Shown here: positions 45,136-54,185 of the stretch, piece by piece
How positions within the stretch are numbered: position 1 is the stretch's first letter
Layout: the number at the start of each line of letters is the position of its first letter
Origin: Lentibacillus jeotgali
GTDB lineage: Bacteria; Bacillota; Bacilli; Bacillales; Amphibacillaceae
Reading direction: 5' to 3'
Assembly (NCBI RefSeq): GCF_000224785.1
Contig: NZ_AGAV01000025.1
Location: forward strand, 1 to 64,000
DNA length: 64,000 bases
The notes under the pieces: generated by a model
What the model saw: the letters and a program-made list of their open reading frames with translations, nothing else
The model's database searches: none
What the model was told of the DNA's origin: nothing
Program-made: the position numbers and the translations under genes

Positions 45136-46119
45136 ATGGAAAAAACGAACGTGGAACGATTGTTTGAAGAAATCGATAATTTAACGGAAACTATCCAGCA
45201 ATCAAAGAATGAAACGTACTTGGACAGTTTGAATATAGCCCTTGAGGCCATTTTTTATCAGGAACCATCTGAGGATATGGATGAAAGTCTCATGAAAAAG
45301 CTGCCGGCTATACCGGAAATAGCGTCTTATGATGTCGTGGAGATCCGAAAGGCTGTTCAGCTTGCCATTTTAAAAGGAATGAAAGGAGCAACACAGCAAC
45401 AGCATCTAATGACCCCTGAAACCGTGGCCATGTTTGTTGGTTATCTGGCTGAAAAGGTCACCACAGATGAAGAAAATCTTCGGGTGTTTGATCCCGCTGG
45501 TGGAACCGGGAACCTTCTGACAACCGTTTTAGAGCAGGTGGATCATCTGAAGCACGCCGCAGCGGGAGAAGTAGATCCGACCCTGATAAAACTTGCTGTG
45601 TTGAATGCCAACCTGCAAAAAAAGGAAATAGAGTTTTTCCATCAGGACAGTTTACGCCCATTTTTGATGGATCCCGTTGATTTGGTTATCACTGATCTGC
45701 CTGTCGGTTATTACCCTGATGATATCCGGGCGAATGATTATAAACTGAAGGCGGACGAGGGCCATTCCTATGCGCACCACCTCTTCATTGAGCAAAGCCT
45801 CAATTATACTAAAGCAGGAGGCTACTTGATTTTCATCATTCCTGAATTTTTATTTGACAGTGACCAATCCGATAAACTGCACGCCTATCTTCAGGAAAAT
45901 GCACACATTGTAAGTGTTTTGCAGTTGCCGGAATCAGCTTTCAAATCGGAAAAAAATCGAAAAAGCATCCTTATATTGAAAAAGAAAGGACCGAATACCA
46001 CAGCGTTTAAACAGCCATTGTTAGCTCAAATTCCATCGTTCAAGAATACAGATGCCATGAACGATATTCTGGCACAAATGAACGACTGGTTTTCGGCAAA
46101 TATGAATAAGTATATGTAA
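45136..46119 (+). CDS. ytxK: YtxK, N6-methyltransferase-like protein
   Basis: A 327-residue protein with a class I AdoMet-dependent methyltransferase fold of the N6-adenine type. The AdoMet-binding motif I is [15 protein letters not shown] (about residues 116-130). The catalytic motif position reads [14 protein letters not shown] (about 182-195) instead of the usual (N/D)PP(F/Y), so DNA adenine methylation is doubtful. I chose the ATG at 45136 because GGAGG ends 9 bases upstream. ackA starts 17 bases after its stop, the conserved ytxK-ackA pair. Confidence 0.9.
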   Translation: MEKTNVERLFEEIDNLTETIQQSKNETYLDSLNIALEAIFYQEPSEDMDESLMKKLPAIPEIASYDVVEIRKAVQLAILKGMKGATQQQHLMTPETVAMFVGYLAEKVTTDEENLRVFDPAGGTGNLLTTVLEQVDHLKHAAAGEVDPTLIKLAVLNANLQKKEIEFFHQDSLRPFLMDPVDLVITDLPVGYYPDDIRANDYKLKADEGHSYAHHLFIEQSLNYTKAGGYLIFIIPEFLFDSDQSDKLHAYLQENAHIVSVLQLPESAFKSEKNRKSILILKKKGPNTTAFKQPLLAQIPSFKNTDAMNDILAQMNDWFSANMNKYM

Positions 46120-46136
46120 GAAGGAGGAAACTTAGC

Positions 46137-47324
46137 ATGTCTAATGTACTGGCTGTTAATGCCGGCAGCTCTTCACTGAAGTTTCAGCTGATCCAAATGC
46201 CTAAGGAAAATGTTCTGGCAAAAGGACTTGTTGAACGGATTGGTCTGGCTGATTCTGTTTTCACATTCGAACTCGATGGAGAGAAGGATAAATCGGTAGC
46301 AGATATACTAGATCATGAGACAGCTGTCAAGCAGCTGCTGGAGCGGCTTAAATCGTCCGGTGTCATTCAATCATTCGATGAGATCAATGCAGTCGGGCAT
46401 CGGGTTGTTCATGGCGGTGAAAAGTTCAGTGATTCAGTTGTGATAACGGAAGATGTTATCCGCACGATAGAAGAAGTGACTGAACTGGCTCCGTTGCATA
46501 ATCCGGCAAACCTGACCGGCATACGGGCATTTCAGGATATTCTACCGAATGTACCGATGGTGGCAGTTTTTGATACGGCATTTCATCAGACAATGCCGGA
46601 GAAGTCTTATTTATACAGCCTGCCATATGAATATTATGAAAAATACGGTATTCGCAAATACGGTTTTCATGGGACGTCCCATAAGTATGTCTCCCAGCGG
46701 GCAGCCGAAATGCTCGGATTGCCGGTTAGTCAGTTGCGGCTGATTTCCTGTCATCTGGGAAATGGTGCCAGTATTGCTGCCATTGATAAAGGCAGATCGA
46801 TTGATACCTCAATGGGCTTTACACCTTTAGCCGGTGTGACAATGGGAACAAGATCAGGGAATATTGACCCAGCGCTCATCCCGTATATTATGGACAAAAC
46901 CGGCAAGGAGGCAGATGAGGTCGTCAATATTCTAAACAAGAAAAGCGGGATGCTTGCTTTGTCAGGCTTTTCGAGCGATTTACGTGATATTGAGCAGCAG
47001 GCTGGAGAGAATGAGCGTGCCGAATTGGCCTTGGAGGTTTTTGCGGCGCGGATTCACAAATATCTCGGTTCATATGCAGCAAGGATGTCCGGTGTCGATG
47101 CGATTATTTTTACAGCTGGTGTTGGTGAAAACAGTGATGTGATCCGGGAGAAAGTGCTGAACGGCCTGGAATTTATGGGGGTCTATTGGGATCCTTCCCG
47201 CAACAGAATACGTGGTAAAGAGGCATTTATTAATTATCCGCACTCGCCGGTCAAAGTTATGGTCATCCCAACGAACGAAGAAGTTGTGATCGCACGGGAT
47301 ACTGTTCGATTAACCGAGGAATGA
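46137..47324 (+). CDS. ackA: Acetate kinase
   Basis: Interconverts acetyl phosphate plus ADP and acetate plus ATP in overflow metabolism. The ASKHA-fold motifs are present: [14 protein letters not shown] at the N-terminus, [11 protein letters not shown] (about residues 86-96), [12 protein letters not shown] (about 142-153), [10 protein letters not shown] (about 175-184), [11 protein letters not shown] (about 204-214), and FTAGVGENS. The 395-residue length is normal. GAAGGAGGAAA precedes the ATG. It is cotranscribed with ytxK and probably moaB. In B. subtilis ackA is activated by CcpA; no convincing cre was found directly upstream. Confidence 0.97.
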   Translation: MSNVLAVNAGSSSLKFQLIQMPKENVLAKGLVERIGLADSVFTFELDGEKDKSVADILDHETAVKQLLERLKSSGVIQSFDEINAVGHRVVHGGEKFSDSVVITEDVIRTIEEVTELAPLHNPANLTGIRAFQDILPNVPMVAVFDTAFHQTMPEKSYLYSLPYEYYEKYGIRKYGFHGTSHKYVSQRAAEMLGLPVSQLRLISCHLGNGASIAAIDKGRSIDTSMGFTPLAGVTMGTRSGNIDPALIPYIMDKTGKEADEVVNILNKKSGMLALSGFSSDLRDIEQQAGENERAELALEVFAARIHKYLGSYAARMSGVDAIIFTAGVGENSDVIREKVLNGLEFMGVYWDPSRNRIRGKEAFINYPHSPVKVMVIPTNEEVVIARDTVRLTEE

Positions 47325-47340
47325 TAAGGGGGAGTATGGC

Positions 47341-47853
47341 TTGTCTGTTCACCATCATAAAAGAGTGGAAACTCCGGTCAATTGCGTGATTATAACAATC
47401 AGTGATACAAGAACTGCGGAAACTGATAAAAGCGGAAATCTGATGGCAGCTATACTGGCTGAAGCGGATCATAGTGTCAAGGAACATGTGATTGTCCCTG
47501 ACGAAAGCAATGCTATACGGTCGATGGTGCTGGAAGCCAGTAAACAGGAAGATACAGACATTATTTTAACAAATGGCGGCACCGGAATTGCCAATCGTGA
47601 TATCACAATTGAGACAATCCAGCCGATGCTCGATAAAGAGATGACCGGATTCGGGGAAATTTTCCGTATGCTGAGTTATCAGGAAGACATTGGTTCGGCT
47701 GTGATATTGTCGAGAGCGATTGCCGGCGTAATTGGGGGCAAAGCGATTTTTGCCATGCCAGGCTCATCAGGTGCCGTGAAATTAGCCATGAACAAGCTTA
47801 TTGTTCCGGAATTGGCTCATGTCACAAACGAATTGAAAAAAGATGCCAAATGA
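47341..47853 (+). CDS. moaB: Molybdenum cofactor protein MoaB
   Basis: A 170-residue MogA/MoaB-type protein that adenylylates or binds molybdopterin. The family motifs are VIITISDTRTAETDKSG (about residues 16-32), ILTNGGTGIANRDITIE (about 78-94), and FAMPGSSGAVKLAMNKLIVP (about 139-158). Translation begins at TTG behind AAGGGGGAG, 16 bases after the ackA stop. In B. subtilis argG and argH follow; here they are absent and a repeat array and uspA come next. Confidence 0.93.
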   Translation: MSVHHHKRVETPVNCVIITISDTRTAETDKSGNLMAAILAEADHSVKEHVIVPDESNAIRSMVLEASKQEDTDIILTNGGTGIANRDITIETIQPMLDKEMTGFGEIFRMLSYQEDIGSAVILSRAIAGVIGGKAIFAMPGSSGAVKLAMNKLIVPELAHVTNELKKDAK

Positions 47854-47875
47854 CCTGCAGTGGCGGCATTATAAT

Positions 47876-47932
47876 ATCGCGCGACAGACGTTCAGGATCG
47901 CGCGATAACAGCGGTATTCACATATCGCGGGG
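47876..47932. repeat. Degenerate TCGCGCGA repeats between convergent genes
   Basis: ATCGCGCGA at 47876 and 47897, and ATCGCGGGG at 47924, spaced 21 and 27 bases, each followed by related purine-rich sequence. The first two cores are 8-base palindromes. Confidence 0.5.
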
Positions 47933-47959
47933 TAAAATCGGAGCATGAAAACAAATAAG

Positions 47960-48388
47960 TCAGCGAACTACGAGCACGTCACAGCTGGCATATCGGGTAA
48001 TGCTTTCAGATACACTGCCGATCAGAAAGCGCTCGACTGCTCCCATGCCTGTAGCCCCGCAGACAATCAAATCTGCCTCAAAGTTACCGGCGACATCCTT
48101 GGCAATTTTAACTTTTGGTGACCCATACTCCACACATCTTGCCAAATTGGTGACACCGGCCATCTTTGCGTTTTCCACGTAACTATCCACGAGGTCTTTA
48201 GCATATTCTTCTGCACGTTCAGCGAGTGTGCGATCATACGCTTCTGCTGTTGCGAACGTTCTCGAATCAACCACGTGCGCCAGGATCATCCGGGCATCAT
48301 TGCGTTTGACAATATCCAATGCTTTCCTAAATGCCTTTTCAGAAGCCTCAGAGCCATCAACTGCCACAACAATATGCTTGTATTCCAA
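47960..48388 (-). CDS. Universal stress protein (UspA family)
   Basis: A 142-residue nucleotide-binding UspA protein. It shows the N-terminal KHIVVAVDGSEASEKAFRKA and the ATP-binding signature GATGMGAVERFLIGSVSES (G-2x-G-9x-GS, about residues 111-129). Such proteins accumulate in starvation and stress. I chose the TTG at 48388, since GGAGGGG lies 7 bases upstream; the TTG at 48394 abuts it. Convergent with moaB. Confidence 0.9.
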   Translation of the reverse strand: MEYKHIVVAVDGSEASEKAFRKALDIVKRNDARMILAHVVDSRTFATAEAYDRTLAERAEEYAKDLVDSYVENAKMAGVTNLARCVEYGSPKVKIAKDVAGNFEADLIVCGATGMGAVERFLIGSVSESITRYASCDVLVVR

Positions 48389-48519
48389 CGTCAACCCCTC
48401 CTTCTATTTATTTTAATACCCTTTTTAACCTGATACAAACACATTTACCAAAACTGGAAACTTAAATTACTGTTGTTGTCTCCGTGTTGTGAACACACTA
48501 AAAATGGAGGTGATGAAAC

Positions 48520-48672
48520 TTGGCAAAGAAAAATAAGTTCTTTGAAGATAAAAAAGGCATCTCAGCTGTAAGAAATCAGTTATTTGAAAGCTACCAGAGC
48601 GGTGTCATTGAAGATAAAGATAAACTTTCCAATAACCGAAGCGTCCACACGTATAATAACCAGAAAAATTAA
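48520..48672 (+). CDS. Orphan 50-residue basic protein
   Basis: A short gene that begins with TTG behind a near-perfect GGAGGTGAT, and ends just before a terminator. The product begins MAKKNKFFEDKKGISAVRNQ, continues LFESYQSGVIEDKDKLSNNR and ends SVHTYNNQKN. It is hydrophilic with no membrane segment. The size, basic N-terminus and Asn/Gln-rich end would suit a minor spore protein or small regulator, but I do not recognise a family. Strong ribosome site plus own terminator make it a real gene. Confidence 0.65.
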   Translation: MAKKNKFFEDKKGISAVRNQLFESYQSGVIEDKDKLSNNRSVHTYNNQKN

Positions 48673-48678
48673 GGTCAT

Positions 48679-48710
48679 CAATCCATCCCTCTTAAGGGGT
48701 GGATTGTTTC
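48679..48710 (+). terminator. Terminator after the 50-residue gene
   Basis: CAATCCATCCC (48679-48689) pairs with GGGGTGGATTG (48696-48706) with one wobble; TTTC follows. Confidence 0.75.
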
Positions 48711-48797
48711 CTCTGCTTACGTTATTATATTATGTTATAATTTCCAGTATAATGAGCAGTTCGCTTCTTATAAAGGTTGAAAAAGGAGGAACAGTTG

Positions 48798-49556
48798 ATG
48801 GGACACGCATTAATAACGGCAGGGACATCCGGACTGGGACGGCAAGTGATCCAAAAATTTTTGGAATCTGGGCACAGTGTCACAACCACGTATCACAATA
48901 ACGCCGAAAAGGCTCGTAAGGTCCGGGAAGAACTGGTATCATATAGCCATTTATTACATATTGAACAGGCGGATGTTACGAAAAAAGAGGACCTGACGAA
49001 TTTGGTGAATCGCGCAGTGGAACATCACGGGGGCATTGACTATTTAATAAACAATGCAGGCCCTTTTGTGTTCGAACGAAAAAAACTGCTTGACTATACT
49101 GATGATGAGTGGGATGAAATGATCAATGGCAACCTTGATGCCGTATTTCACCTAATGAAACTGACGGTCCCTTATATGCGTGAGCAGCAGTTTGGCAGAA
49201 TTGTAAACTATGGTTTTCAGGGGGCAAACAGTGCATCAGGCTGGCTGTATCGTGCTGCATTTGCAGCAGCAAAAAGCGGTTTGGTCTCCTTGACGAAAAC
49301 AATCGCTTTTGAAGAAGCTGAAAATCAAATCACGTCGAATATGGTTTGTCCGGGCAATATTGTCGGCGAGATGAAGGAAGCTAGTATTGCCGACAGCAGA
49401 AAAGTCCATGATGACAAAACACCGATCGGCAGACCTGGTACCGGGGAAGATATTGCCCGTACGATTTTGTATCTATGTGATAAGGATTCCGATATGATTA
49501 CAGGATCGGTTTTTGAGATTACTGGCGGCATCGACGTGATTAATCGGTATCGATAG
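48798..49556 (+). CDS. SDR-family protein lacking the usual Ser-Tyr catalytic pair
   Basis: A 252-residue SDR fold. The cofactor loop is ITAGTSGLGRQVIQ (about residues 5-18) and NNAGPF (about 85-90) is intact. The place of the catalytic Ser reads RIVNYGFQGA, and the YxxxK motif reads AAFAAAKSGL (about 153-162), so Tyr is Phe while Lys stays. It may be a non-enzymatic NAD(P) sensor or use another mechanism. I chose the ATG at 48798 with AAAGGAGG upstream. It stands alone between a small gene and ald. Confidence 0.85.
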   Translation: MGHALITAGTSGLGRQVIQKFLESGHSVTTTYHNNAEKARKVREELVSYSHLLHIEQADVTKKEDLTNLVNRAVEHHGGIDYLINNAGPFVFERKKLLDYTDDEWDEMINGNLDAVFHLMKLTVPYMREQQFGRIVNYGFQGANSASGWLYRAAFAAAKSGLVSLTKTIAFEEAENQITSNMVCPGNIVGEMKEASIADSRKVHDDKTPIGRPGTGEDIARTILYLCDKDSDMITGSVFEITGGIDVINRYR

Positions 49557-49680
49557 TGTTTTGATGTGTTTTCAATGGGAATTTGATATAATGAAAATGT
49601 TTTCAAATGAATTTGTCCTGCATGTAATGGACAGTAACCCGCGAAAACACGATGGGCAACTGTCCCTAAATGCTGTATTC

Positions 49681-49738
49681 GTTCAACTAACACTTAGTGG
49701 AGAAAGACACTCCACTGAATGAGTTTCACTTTACTTAC
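49681..49738 (+). repeat. Short dispersed repeat with hairpin (copy 1) upstream of ald
   Basis: TTAGTGGAG and CTCCACTGAA form an inverted repeat in a 55-base unit starting GTTCAACTAACAC. The unit resembles 63000-63049 (TTCAACTAATATTCAGTGG and CTCATTGAAT) and its right part resembles 57048-57074 (CGCTGAATGAAGTTTCACTT). Confidence 0.45.
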
Positions 49739-49764
49739 ATATTATTCAGAAGGGGGTAATTGCT

Positions 49765-50883
49765 TTGAAAATTGGTGTGCCAAAGGAAATTAAGAACAAT
49801 GAAAACCGGGTTGCTATGACTCCCGCCGGGGTGGTTACATTAAAAAATGCAGGGCATGAGGTTTATGTGGAGACCGGTGCCGGTCTGGGGTCCGGATTTA
49901 CTGATGAAGCTTATGCCGATGAGGGTGCAGTGATTGTTTCTACGGCGGAAGAAGCTTGGTCAAAAGAAATGGTTATGAAAGTAAAGGAACCGCTGCCTGA
50001 AGAGTATGAACACTTTTATGAAGGCCAAATTTTATTAACGTTCCTGCACTTGGCGGCAGAGCCGGGATTAACGAAAGCGTTAATTGATAACAAAGTAGTC
50101 GGAATCGCGTATGAAACGGTACAGCTTGATAATGGTACCTTGCCGCTGCTCACACCAATGAGCGAAGTTGCCGGACGGATGGCTTCGCAAATCGGAGCTC
50201 AGTTTCTGGAGAAAACAAAAAACGGAAAAGGTATTCTGCTTTCCGGCATTCCGGGCGTTAAGCGCGGAAAAGTAACTGTCATCGGCGGTGGCGGCGTTGG
50301 GACAAACGCTGCTCGAATTGCAATGGGGCTCGGTGCTGATGTGACTATTATTGATTTGGATCCTGGTCGGCTTCGCGAGCTTGATGACATGTTCGGATCA
50401 GATATCAACACGTTGATGTCCAATCCCAAAAATATTGCTGACGCAATGGCGGAATCTGACCTTGTTATTGGCGCTGTGCTGATCCCGGGAGCCAAGGCAC
50501 CTACATTGATCACAGAAGATATGGTCAAGGCTATGCCGGAAGATTCGGTCATTGTTGATGTTGCCATCGACCAGGGCGGTATTGTGGAAACGAATGACCG
50601 GATTACATCACACGATGACCCGACATATAAAAAGCATGGTGTCGTGCATTATGCTGTTCCGAATATCCCCGGCGCAGTGCCAAGGACAGCAACGATCGGT
50701 CTGACAAACGTCACAGTGCCGTATGCACTGCAACTGGCCAATAAAGGATACCGGCAGGCATGCCTTGATAATGAGGCATTGCTGAAAGGTATCAATACGC
50801 TGGATGGCTATGTTACATTCAAAGCGGTTGCAGAAGCTCACGAATTGCATTATGATGACGTGCATTCATTGCTGAATAAGTAA
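49765..50883 (+). CDS. ald: Alanine dehydrogenase
   Basis: NAD-dependent reversible deamination of L-alanine to pyruvate and ammonia; used for growth on alanine and in sporulation. It begins [20 protein letters not shown], with the pyruvate-binding Arg and Lys (about residues 15 and 74), and an NAD loop [20 protein letters not shown] (about 170-189). The 372-residue length is exact for the family. TTG start behind AAGGGGG. The adeR-type activator found beside ald in B. subtilis is absent. Confidence 0.96.
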   Translation: MKIGVPKEIKNNENRVAMTPAGVVTLKNAGHEVYVETGAGLGSGFTDEAYADEGAVIVSTAEEAWSKEMVMKVKEPLPEEYEHFYEGQILLTFLHLAAEPGLTKALIDNKVVGIAYETVQLDNGTLPLLTPMSEVAGRMASQIGAQFLEKTKNGKGILLSGIPGVKRGKVTVIGGGGVGTNAARIAMGLGADVTIIDLDPGRLRELDDMFGSDINTLMSNPKNIADAMAESDLVIGAVLIPGAKAPTLITEDMVKAMPEDSVIVDVAIDQGGIVETNDRITSHDDPTYKKHGVVHYAVPNIPGAVPRTATIGLTNVTVPYALQLANKGYRQACLDNEALLKGINTLDGYVTFKAVAEAHELHYDDVHSLLNK

Positions 50884-50888
50884 TTAAC

Positions 50889-50920
50889 AAGCGGTTCCTA
50901 ATTTTGAGGAACCGCTTTGT
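50889..50920 (+). terminator. Terminator after ald
   Basis: AAGCGGTTCCT (50889-50899) pairs perfectly with AGGAACCGCTT (50907-50917). Confidence 0.82.
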
Positions 50921-51029
50921 CAGTTGTTTGTCGGTTTGGAAGATAAGAGCTGGTTGTGCTGAAGTTATATTCGGTTGATAAACACATAAATTATCACGCA
51001 GCTACCTTTGCAGAAACGGCTTATCAGCG

Positions 51030-52127
51030 TTAATCGACAATTTGCAGTTCTTTTGGAAATTTGGTTAACGTTTCGGCGCCGCTATCAGTCATAAAAACCA
51101 TGTCTTCGATTCTTACACCGTTCTGTCCCGGTACATAAATTCCGGGTTCAATGGTGTAGCACATGCCATTTTGAAGTTCCAGTCTGTTTTGGCCGTGCAT
51201 TGATGGGTATTCATGTGTCTCAATCCCGAGCCCATGACCGACGCGATGAATGAAATAGTCGCCATAGCCGGCTTGTTCAATATGGTGCCGCGCAGCCAAA
51301 TCAATTTCACCGACTGCCGTTCCTTTTTTGGAAGCCTGGATTGCTTTTGTTTCTGCCTCCAATACGGTATTGTAGATATTTTCTTGTTCAGAATTAATTG
51401 ATTTATAAGCAACTGTTCGGCTGATATCGGAACAATACCCTTCGAAGACAACACCGAGATCAAACAGCACAAGATCTCCCTTTTCAACCTTTTTCATGGA
51501 TGGTGTGCCGTGTGGTGATGCCGTCTTGGCACCGGATAAGGTCATGGTTGCAAAGGACATTTGTTCAACGCCCTGTTTCTTCAATTCATATTCAATTTTT
51601 GCAATGATTTCCAATTCACTCATGTTACTGTTTATGGCTTCAACGCCAGTCTTAATACCGAAATCGGCAAGTTCAGCAGCCTGTTTAAGACGTGCATATT
51701 CCTCCTGGTCTTTAATGACTCTTAAATTGGCCAGTATTTCCTGTGCATCGCTAAACTGGGTATCCGGAAGCATTGACTTTACCTGGTTGAATCGTTCGAT
51801 GGTCAGATGGTTCTGTTCCACTGCTGTGGTCTCCGGGATGCTGTTGTTGCGCTTCAGGAATTGATAAAATAGTTCCCATGGATTATCACTGTCAGTGTAT
51901 GAGATCATGTCGTATTTCCAGCCGGCATTTTTGGCATCATCTTTCTCAAGTGCGGGAATAATCATTAATGGGTCATGATATTTGCTGACATATACAGCAA
52001 TTACGCGTTCGTGCGGATCTGTGTAATAATTGCTTAAGTAATAAAAATTGGCACTGGATGTGACAAGAATACTATCAAGACCGTTATGTTCAAGTTTGCT
52101 GTAAAGAGTGTTAAGTCTATCCGTCAT
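51030..52127 (-). CDS. pepQ: Xaa-Pro dipeptidase/aminopeptidase (M24)
   Basis: A 365-residue M24 metallopeptidase that cleaves X-Pro bonds. N-terminal domain (about 1-125) and pita-bread catalytic domain with five metal ligands visible in VLFDLGVVFEGYCSDISR (two Asp), FIHRVGHGLGIETHE (His), CYTIEPGIYVPG (Glu) and GVRIEDMVF (Glu). It likely recycles proline peptides in the cytoplasm. AGGAGGGGC precedes the ATG. Convergent with ald. Confidence 0.92.
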   Translation of the reverse strand: MTDRLNTLYSKLEHNGLDSILVTSSANFYYLSNYYTDPHERVIAVYVSKYHDPLMIIPALEKDDAKNAGWKYDMISYTDSDNPWELFYQFLKRNNSIPETTAVEQNHLTIERFNQVKSMLPDTQFSDAQEILANLRVIKDQEEYARLKQAAELADFGIKTGVEAINSNMSELEIIAKIEYELKKQGVEQMSFATMTLSGAKTASPHGTPSMKKVEKGDLVLFDLGVVFEGYCSDISRTVAYKSINSEQENIYNTVLEAETKAIQASKKGTAVGEIDLAARHHIEQAGYGDYFIHRVGHGLGIETHEYPSMHGQNRLELQNGMCYTIEPGIYVPGQNGVRIEDMVFMTDSGAETLTKFPKELQIVD

Positions 52128-52330
52128 TGTAAGCCCCTCCTATTTATGTTGATATAACCCAGTATAACAAACTGTACCCAAAAAAGTCGTTAGTCCCACA
52201 TATCCCATCCTGATAAAAGTTTTAGCTGGTTTAATGAAACTTTTTCTGAAAAATATCGTATTACAGACAGAAGCATGACGGTTTGAGTGAAATGATAAAG
52301 TAAAAAATTAAAATAGGGAGGATAAAAGCC

Positions 52331-53002
52331 ATGTTTAAATTCTTTAAACGGGTGTCGACAGTTGTTGGCTCTGAGCTGAACGCTATGCTGGATAAGGCAG
52401 AGGATCCTGTGAAAATGCTCGATCAGTTTATACGCGATATGGAAGGTGACATACAGGAGGTCGAATCCGCTGTTGCCAAGCAAATGGCAAATGAAAAAAT
52501 GCTGAAACGAAAAGCCGACGATGCACAGGCTAAAGTTGAGAAGCGCCAAAATCAGGCTGAGCAAGCAATTGAAGCGGATAATGACGATCTGGCCAAACGA
52601 GCTCTTGAAGATAAAGCAGAACATCAACAACAGGCTGAAATGCTGCAGGAGTCATGGGAGCAAGCAAATAAGGATAGTAATGTGCTGCGGGGTAAATTGG
52701 ACGAAATGAAAAAAGAATACCAGCAGATGAAATTGAAGAAGGATACCCTTCAGGCTCGGGCTGAATCTGCCAAAACAAGAACAAAAATGAACCGGACCAT
52801 GTCTGCGATCGGAAGTGATGAATCGAAAAAAGGCTTCGAACGGATGGAAGAAAAAGTACTGCAATATGAAGCGGAAGCCGATACAAGTGAATATTTTTCC
52901 CACGAAACCCGTTCACTGGATGATGAATTTGGCAAATTGAACAACCATAGTGAAGTTGACGAAGAATTGTCGGAACTTAAGAAGAAAATGGGGAAAGATT
53001 AG
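52331..53002 (+). CDS. pspA: PspA/IM30 family membrane-stress protein
   Basis: A 223-residue peripheral membrane protein made of a long coiled coil. The N-terminal amphipathic helix FKFFKRVSTVVGSELNAMLD binds membranes, followed by AEDPVKMLDQFIRDMEGDI, the PspA/IM30/LiaH signature (about residues 23-41). It protects the membrane against envelope stress. ytkL lies downstream, with the 250-bp repeat starting 6 bases after the pspA stop. No dedicated sigma-W-like promoter was identified. Confidence 0.92.
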   Translation: MFKFFKRVSTVVGSELNAMLDKAEDPVKMLDQFIRDMEGDIQEVESAVAKQMANEKMLKRKADDAQAKVEKRQNQAEQAIEADNDDLAKRALEDKAEHQQQAEMLQESWEQANKDSNVLRGKLDEMKKEYQQMKLKKDTLQARAESAKTRTKMNRTMSAIGSDESKKGFERMEEKVLQYEAEADTSEYFSHETRSLDDEFGKLNNHSEVDEELSELKKKMGKD

Positions 53003-53007
53003 ATTGA

Positions 53008-53256
53008 AAGAGGCTGGGACATAACTAATTTTATCAACTCTAAAGACGAACAATACTACGATTTAGCGAAGGAAATATACGTAGACTCCTGCGGGAGCAG
53101 AGGCATAGGTGAGACCCCGCAGTGCGAAGCACGAGGAGGATCACCAGCCGCCCGCGGAAAGCGGAGTATGTTTCCGGAGCGGATTATTTGCACTAACCAT
53201 TTATTCTAGTTGTTCGGATTTTTGTTTAAAAAAGATACTTTTGTCCCGACCTCTTA
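53008..53256 (-). repeat. Complete 250-bp element with terminal inverted repeats (copy C)
   Basis: Reverse-complement copy of 29061-29310. Ends are AAGAGGCTGGGACA (53008-53021) and TGTCCCGACCTCTTA (53242-53256). Internal hairpin arms CTGCGGGAG and CCCCGCAG are conserved. It starts immediately after the pspA stop and may serve as its terminator. Confidence 0.88.
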
Positions 53257-53369
53257 GTTTTTGTATATCCGAAACATTATGAATAAAAATATTCAAAAAC
53301 GGGTAAAGGATTTAGCAATGGCTCTATTGAATATATAGAGTGGACTATTTTGCAAAAGGAGCGATATTC

Positions 53370-54050
53370 ATGAAAGTATCTTATCATGGACATTCTGTTG
53401 TTCAAGTTAAAACAGACAAGCACACCATTTTAATTGATCCGTTTATTTCCGGAAATGAAGCATGTGATTTAGATGCAGGATCTGTTGAAGCAGATGTCAT
53501 CCTGCTGACACACGGACATAATGATCACGTCGGGGATACTGAAGAAATTGCCAAACGCAATGATTCGTTGATTGTTGCCCCAAATGAACTTGCCGATTAT
53601 CTCGGTAACAAAGGGCTGAACACTCACAATATGCATATTGGCGGTGCACATGAGTTTGATTTCGGAAAAGTGAAATATACTCAGGCATTTCATGGTTCAT
53701 CCTTTACCGAAGAAGATGGCACAATCATCTATACTGGAATGCCGGCCGGAATATTGCTGACAATTGATGGCAAGACGGTTTACCATGTCGGTGATACCGG
53801 ATTGTTCAGTGACCTTAAGCTGATTGGTGATATGAATGATATCGATATTGCATTTGTACCGATTGGTGATAATTTCACGATGGGGCCTGAGGACGCATTG
53901 ATCGCAACAGACTGGATTAATGCAAAGACAGTTGTTCCTGTCCATTACAACACATTCCCTGTGATTGAACAGGATCCTGAGGCATTTGTCTCCAAGGTAA
54001 AAACAGGTAATGGCCTCGCAATGAAAATAGGGGATTCAGTAGATTTATAA
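53370..54050 (+). CDS. ytkL: Metallo-beta-lactamase-fold hydrolase YtkL (UPF0173)
   Basis: A 226-residue MBL-fold hydrolase of the UPF0173 group, function unknown. The metal site is [11 protein letters not shown] (about residues 46-56, HxHxDH), with [10 protein letters not shown] (about 109-118) and GDTGLFSD (about 142-149, Asp ligand), and a final VPVHYNTFP (His). I chose the ATG at 53370 because AAAGGAGCG lies upstream; the GTG at 53340 has no site. A strong terminator follows. Confidence 0.9.
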   Translation: MKVSYHGHSVVQVKTDKHTILIDPFISGNEACDLDAGSVEADVILLTHGHNDHVGDTEEIAKRNDSLIVAPNELADYLGNKGLNTHNMHIGGAHEFDFGKVKYTQAFHGSSFTEEDGTIIYTGMPAGILLTIDGKTVYHVGDTGLFSDLKLIGDMNDIDIAFVPIGDNFTMGPEDALIATDWINAKTVVPVHYNTFPVIEQDPEAFVSKVKTGNGLAMKIGDSVDL

Positions 54051-54055
54051 GGAAT

Positions 54056-54087
54056 AAAACGTGAGCACCGATGCTCACGTTTTTTAA
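54056..54087 (+). terminator. Terminator after ytkL
   Basis: A perfect 12-bp stem, AAAACGTGAGCA (54056-54067) and TGCTCACGTTTT (54072-54083), loop CCGA, and a T run. Confidence 0.92.
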
Positions 54088-54185
54088 TTCCTGTAAAATT
54101 TCTCTGCCATATACCCCAGGTTATGCTATAATACATTAAGACTATCTGAAAAGTCGCTCTATAAATATTAATAAGGAGCACAGCT

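Noticed and set aside
46000-46030. A cre-like CAGCGTTTAAACA at the end of ytxK ahead of ackA
   Set aside because: Alignment to the 14-base consensus leaves too many mismatches.
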